This document shows, in pieces, positions 5,270 through 7,061 of a DNA stretch of 7,061 nucleotides. Both the position numbers and the translations under genes were made by a program. The stretch covers positions 1 through 7,061 of the forward strand of contig CAITYI010000285.1 in assembly GCA_903896585.1 (NCBI GenBank), given 5' to 3'. The notes beneath the pieces are model-generated. The model was given only the letters and a program-made list of their open reading frames with translations. It had not been told where the DNA came from and searched no databases. Source of the stretch: an uncultured bacterium. Its GTDB lineage: Bacteria > Actinomycetota > Actinomycetes > S36-B12. Numbering within the stretch: position 1 is the first letter of the stretch; each line of letters begins with the position of its first letter.

Positions 5270-6018
5270 TGACTGAATTCCCACAACTTAATGCCGCCCA
5301 TAAGTCCGGCCGTGTTGGAAACAATTTCAACAAGTGGCCCCAATTCAGCGCCATTGAGAAATTTCGAGTTCCCTCCGCCAATATAAATCCGATCGGGGAA
5401 CAATTTGGCACTGAAATCTTTAACGGCGCTTTCCACCAATTCGATCCACTGATCATTGCCAATAATCTTCCGATTGGCATTTCCTAACTGAATATCAATG
5501 CTTTCCCCCCCAAAGTTGCCGTGGGACAATTCCATATGGGGCAGCAGGTTCCCATGATGAAAGAGGGCGGTCCCTACACCCGTTCCTAATGTCATTACGA
5601 ACTCGGTTCCCGTTCCGGAAACCACGGCACAACCTTGGACATCAGCGTCGTTGGCAAGCAGAGTCGGTACTCCAAACATTGCCGAGATTTTGCCCTGCAG
5701 TGGGTATCCGTCCCAGAGGTCAAATAGTTCCGGATCTCGGGGGCCATCCTTCACGGCACGGGAAAAGGGGGCAACGCGAAGTGTCTTTCCATCGCGAACC
5801 ATGGCGGGAAATCCAACTGACACTCGGTCAAAAACGGGAAAGCCCGCAACCAGATCGGCGATCAGTGTCAAAAAGAGCTCGGGAGGGCATGGGTAAGGGG
5901 TGTCAATTCGCGTACGTTCGTTGAGAGGTTCGCCATTCGAGTCAAGTACCAGTGCTTTGATGCCGTTACCACCAACATCTATCGCTAGGGTTGAAACAGG
6001 GTCAGATTGAGGAGTCAT
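5266..6018 (-). CDS. ROK-family sugar kinase, glucokinase / polyphosphate-glucokinase-like
   Basis: This enzyme probably phosphorylates a hexose (glucose is likely) in the cytoplasm. From ATG 6018 it has 250 residues, similar to actinobacterial polyphosphate glucokinases and shorter than the usual ROK length of about 300. Seen motifs: phosphate loop D14-V-G-G-N-G-I-K, V-S-V-G-F-P-A-M-V (66-74), catalytic-site N123-D124-A-D (D124 the likely base), second phosphate loop T-L-G-T-G-V-G-T-A-L-F (143-153), sugar-site E163-L-S-H166, and I-G-G-G-N-S-K (213-219). The Cys-rich zinc motif of many ROK proteins is absent after H166, as in the polyphosphate-glucokinase branch. The phosphate donor (ATP or polyphosphate) cannot be read from sequence. 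There is no HTH domain, so it is not a NagC/Mlc-type repressor. An in-frame ATG at 6042 would overlap map by 14 bp and add eight unremarkable residues. Neither start has a clear ribosome site. It lies between map and marR in one operon. Confidence 0.82.
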   Translation of the reverse strand: MTPQSDPVSTLAIDVGGNGIKALVLDSNGEPLNERTRIDTPYPCPPELFLTLIADLVAGFPVFDRVSVGFPAMVRDGKTLRVAPFSRAVKDGPRDPELFDLWDGYPLQGKISAMFGVPTLLANDADVQGCAVVSGTGTEFVMTLGTGVGTALFHHGNLLPHMELSHGNFGGESIDIQLGNANRKIIGNDQWIELVESAVKDFSAKLFPDRIYIGGGNSKFLNGAELGPLVEIVSNTAGLMGGIKLWEFSQ

Positions 6019-6028
6019 TGACAGAAAT

Positions 6029-6904
6029 CTAGTCGGTAGCATCGGCTAGCGTCAGTATTTCCGCACCGTCTTCGCGAACCACAAGAGTGTGTTCAAATTG
6101 AGCCGTCCACGATTTGTCCTTGGTTGCAGCCGTCCATCCGTCATCCCACATGTCAAATGCTGTTGTGCCGAGTGTCAACATCGGTTCAATTGTGAAGGTC
6201 ATGCCAGGTTCAAGTTCTTTGGTTGAATGGGGGTCATCGAAATGCGGAATAATCAAGCCGCTGTGAAATGCGGTGTTGATCCCGTGGCCGGTGAAGTCAC
6301 GAACCACCCCGTAGCCGAAGCGTCTGGCGTAGCTTTCGATTACTCGGCCAATAATGTTGACCGTCCGGCCAGGCTTAACAGCCGCGATAGCTCGCATGGT
6401 TGCTTCATGGGTTCGCTCCACTAATAGCCGCACGTCCTCAGCGACCTCGCCGCACAAAAAAGTGGCATTGGTGTCGCCATGAACTCCACCGAGAAAGGCC
6501 GTGATGTCAATATTGCAGATATCCCCTTCCTGCAGGACAGTGGAGTCAGGAATACCGTGGCAAATTACTTCGTTTAGGGACGAACATAAACTCTTCGGGT
6601 AACCGCGATACCCCAAGGTTGACGGGTACGCGCCGTGATCGCACAAGTATTCGTGGCCAATAGCGTCCAGTTGGTCGGTGGTAACCCCTGGGCGCACCGC
6701 CTTTCCGACTTCCACTAAAGCATTAGCGGCAATTCGGCTGGCAATTCGCATGAGCTCAATTGTTTCTTCAGATTGGATATCAGTACCGGTATAGGGGCTC
6801 GGCCCCGGCTTACCCACATACTCTGGTCGGCTAATTGAGGAGGGCACGCTGCGTGTGGGACTTTGGTACCCGGGAGTTAGTGGATCACGATTCACGGCAG
6901 CCAT
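6029..6904 (-). CDS. map: Methionine aminopeptidase, type I (MetAP1c-like)
   Basis: This enzyme removes the initiator methionine from new proteins when the second residue is small; it is a cytoplasmic, normally essential metalloenzyme. It has 291 residues. Residues 1-40 form a proline-rich extension (V-P-S-S-I-S-R-P-E-Y-V-G-K-P) like that of mycobacterial MapB, which in that family packs on the catalytic domain or ribosome. The pita-bread domain shows all five metal ligands: D133 (N-I-D-I-T), D144 (H-G-D-T-N-A-T-F), H207 (T-G-H-G-I-N), E240 (T-I-E-P) and E271 (Q-F-E-H-T), plus the substrate-site histidines H116 (V-I-C-H-G-I-P) and H214. Nothing is broken. The ATG at 6904 lies 6 nt after TAGACT on the minus strand and has no Shine-Dalgarno sequence, so it is probably a leaderless operon head. 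The ROK kinase and marR genes follow closely in the same direction. Function is very sure. Confidence 0.95.
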   Translation of the reverse strand: MAAVNRDPLTPGYQSPTRSVPSSISRPEYVGKPGPSPYTGTDIQSEETIELMRIASRIAANALVEVGKAVRPGVTTDQLDAIGHEYLCDHGAYPSTLGYRGYPKSLCSSLNEVICHGIPDSTVLQEGDICNIDITAFLGGVHGDTNATFLCGEVAEDVRLLVERTHEATMRAIAAVKPGRTVNIIGRVIESYARRFGYGVVRDFTGHGINTAFHSGLIIPHFDDPHSTKELEPGMTFTIEPMLTLGTTAFDMWDDGWTAATKDKSWTAQFEHTLVVREDGAEILTLADATD

Positions 6905-6916
6905 GGTGGAAGTCTA
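6905..6916 (-). promoter_or_regulatory. Probable -10 element of a leaderless map transcript
   Basis: The minus strand reads TAGACT (6916-6911), then six bases, then the map ATG at 6904. This fits the actinobacterial TANNNT -10 box placed so that transcription begins at the A of the ATG. No Shine-Dalgarno sequence precedes the ATG and no clear -35 was found. It is a prediction from position only. Confidence 0.4.
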
Positions 6917-6956
6917 TTTATCATGAGGGGGCAGTGAATTATGGGGAGAGACTGGA

Positions 6957-6987
6957 TTGACCTTCAGCCGACCGATTAGGCTAGGTG
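6957..6987 (+). promoter_or_regulatory. Candidate promoter for the gene starting at the right edge
   Basis: TTGACC at 6957-6962 resembles a -35 box. After 18 bases comes CTAGGT (6981-6986), a plausible actinobacterial -10; an overlapping TAGGCT at 6977-6982 matches the -10 pattern better, but its 14-base spacing is too short. Transcription would begin about 40 nt before the ATG at 7034. Such short motifs can arise by chance. Confidence 0.3.
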
Positions 6988-7033
6988 CACATCAATACTT
7001 ACACACAAATTTACTTATGCGAATGGGAGCCTC

Positions 7034-7061
7034 ATGCGTTGGTATTACTGCCTCGAGCATC
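7034..7061 (+). CDS. Start of an unidentified gene, cut by the right window edge
   Basis: ATG 7034 opens a frame that reads M-R-W-Y-Y-C-L-E-H to the end of the window. GGGAG at 7025-7029 provides a ribosome binding site 4 nt before it. The M-x-x-Y-Y-C-L-x-H opening reminds me of small conserved actinobacterial proteins of unknown function, but nine residues are too few to be sure. A competing ATG at 7017 in another frame (M-R-M-G-A-S-C-V) stays open too, without a ribosome site. It is divergent from map, with 129 bp between the starts. Confidence 0.4.

Noticed and set aside
6974..6990. GATTAGGCTAGGTGCAC as a possible DtxR/IdeR half site
   Set aside because: Only the TTAGGCTA part agrees with the consensus and the second half is missing. 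A promoter -10 is a simpler reading.

Overview
The window looks like actinobacterial (Actinomycetota) chromosome of moderate G+C. Four things suggest this: a heme-type hmuTUV cassette, secreted proteins of the neocarzinostatin fold, a type I methionine aminopeptidase with the proline-containing N-terminal extension known from mycobacteria, and operon-first genes that appear leaderless (a TANNNT-like hexamer, 6 nt, then the start codon). No genus can be named from the sequence alone. No rRNA, tRNA, CRISPR array, insertion sequence or phage gene is visible, and there is no gene-free stretch longer than about 130 bases.

Layout, left to right. The 3' part of a TetR-family regulator (+) enters from the left edge and ends at a hairpin that it shares with a convergent pair of genes on the minus strand. 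That pair (about 562-1929) encodes two exported, cysteine-paired beta proteins. The upstream one is a clear neocarzinostatin-like domain. The downstream one looks like a diverged paralogue with an added C-terminal Ig-like domain. The pair is divergent, across about 100 bp, from a tightly packed hmuT-hmuU-hmuV operon (+): lipoprotein heme-binding protein, FecCD-type permease and ATPase. A short palindrome between facing stop codons then separates hmuV from a minus-strand operon, map - ROK-family kinase - marR, read from right to left. At the far right, beyond a divergent intergenic region, a new plus-strand gene just begins.

How the parts fit. HmuTUV should bind heme (or a related iron/tetrapyrrole ligand) at the outer face of the membrane, pass it through the membrane and power this with ATP. 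The two secreted proteins share the divergent control region with hmuT. No HtaA-type protein lies in the window, so they are the best local candidates for extracellular heme capture or delivery; this role is inferred. The map-ROK-marR operon is a housekeeping and metabolic unit with no evident link to heme. The most interesting points are the paired neocarzinostatin-like proteins beside a heme importer, and the leaderless-looking operon heads. The latter move the preferred hmuT start to position 2033.
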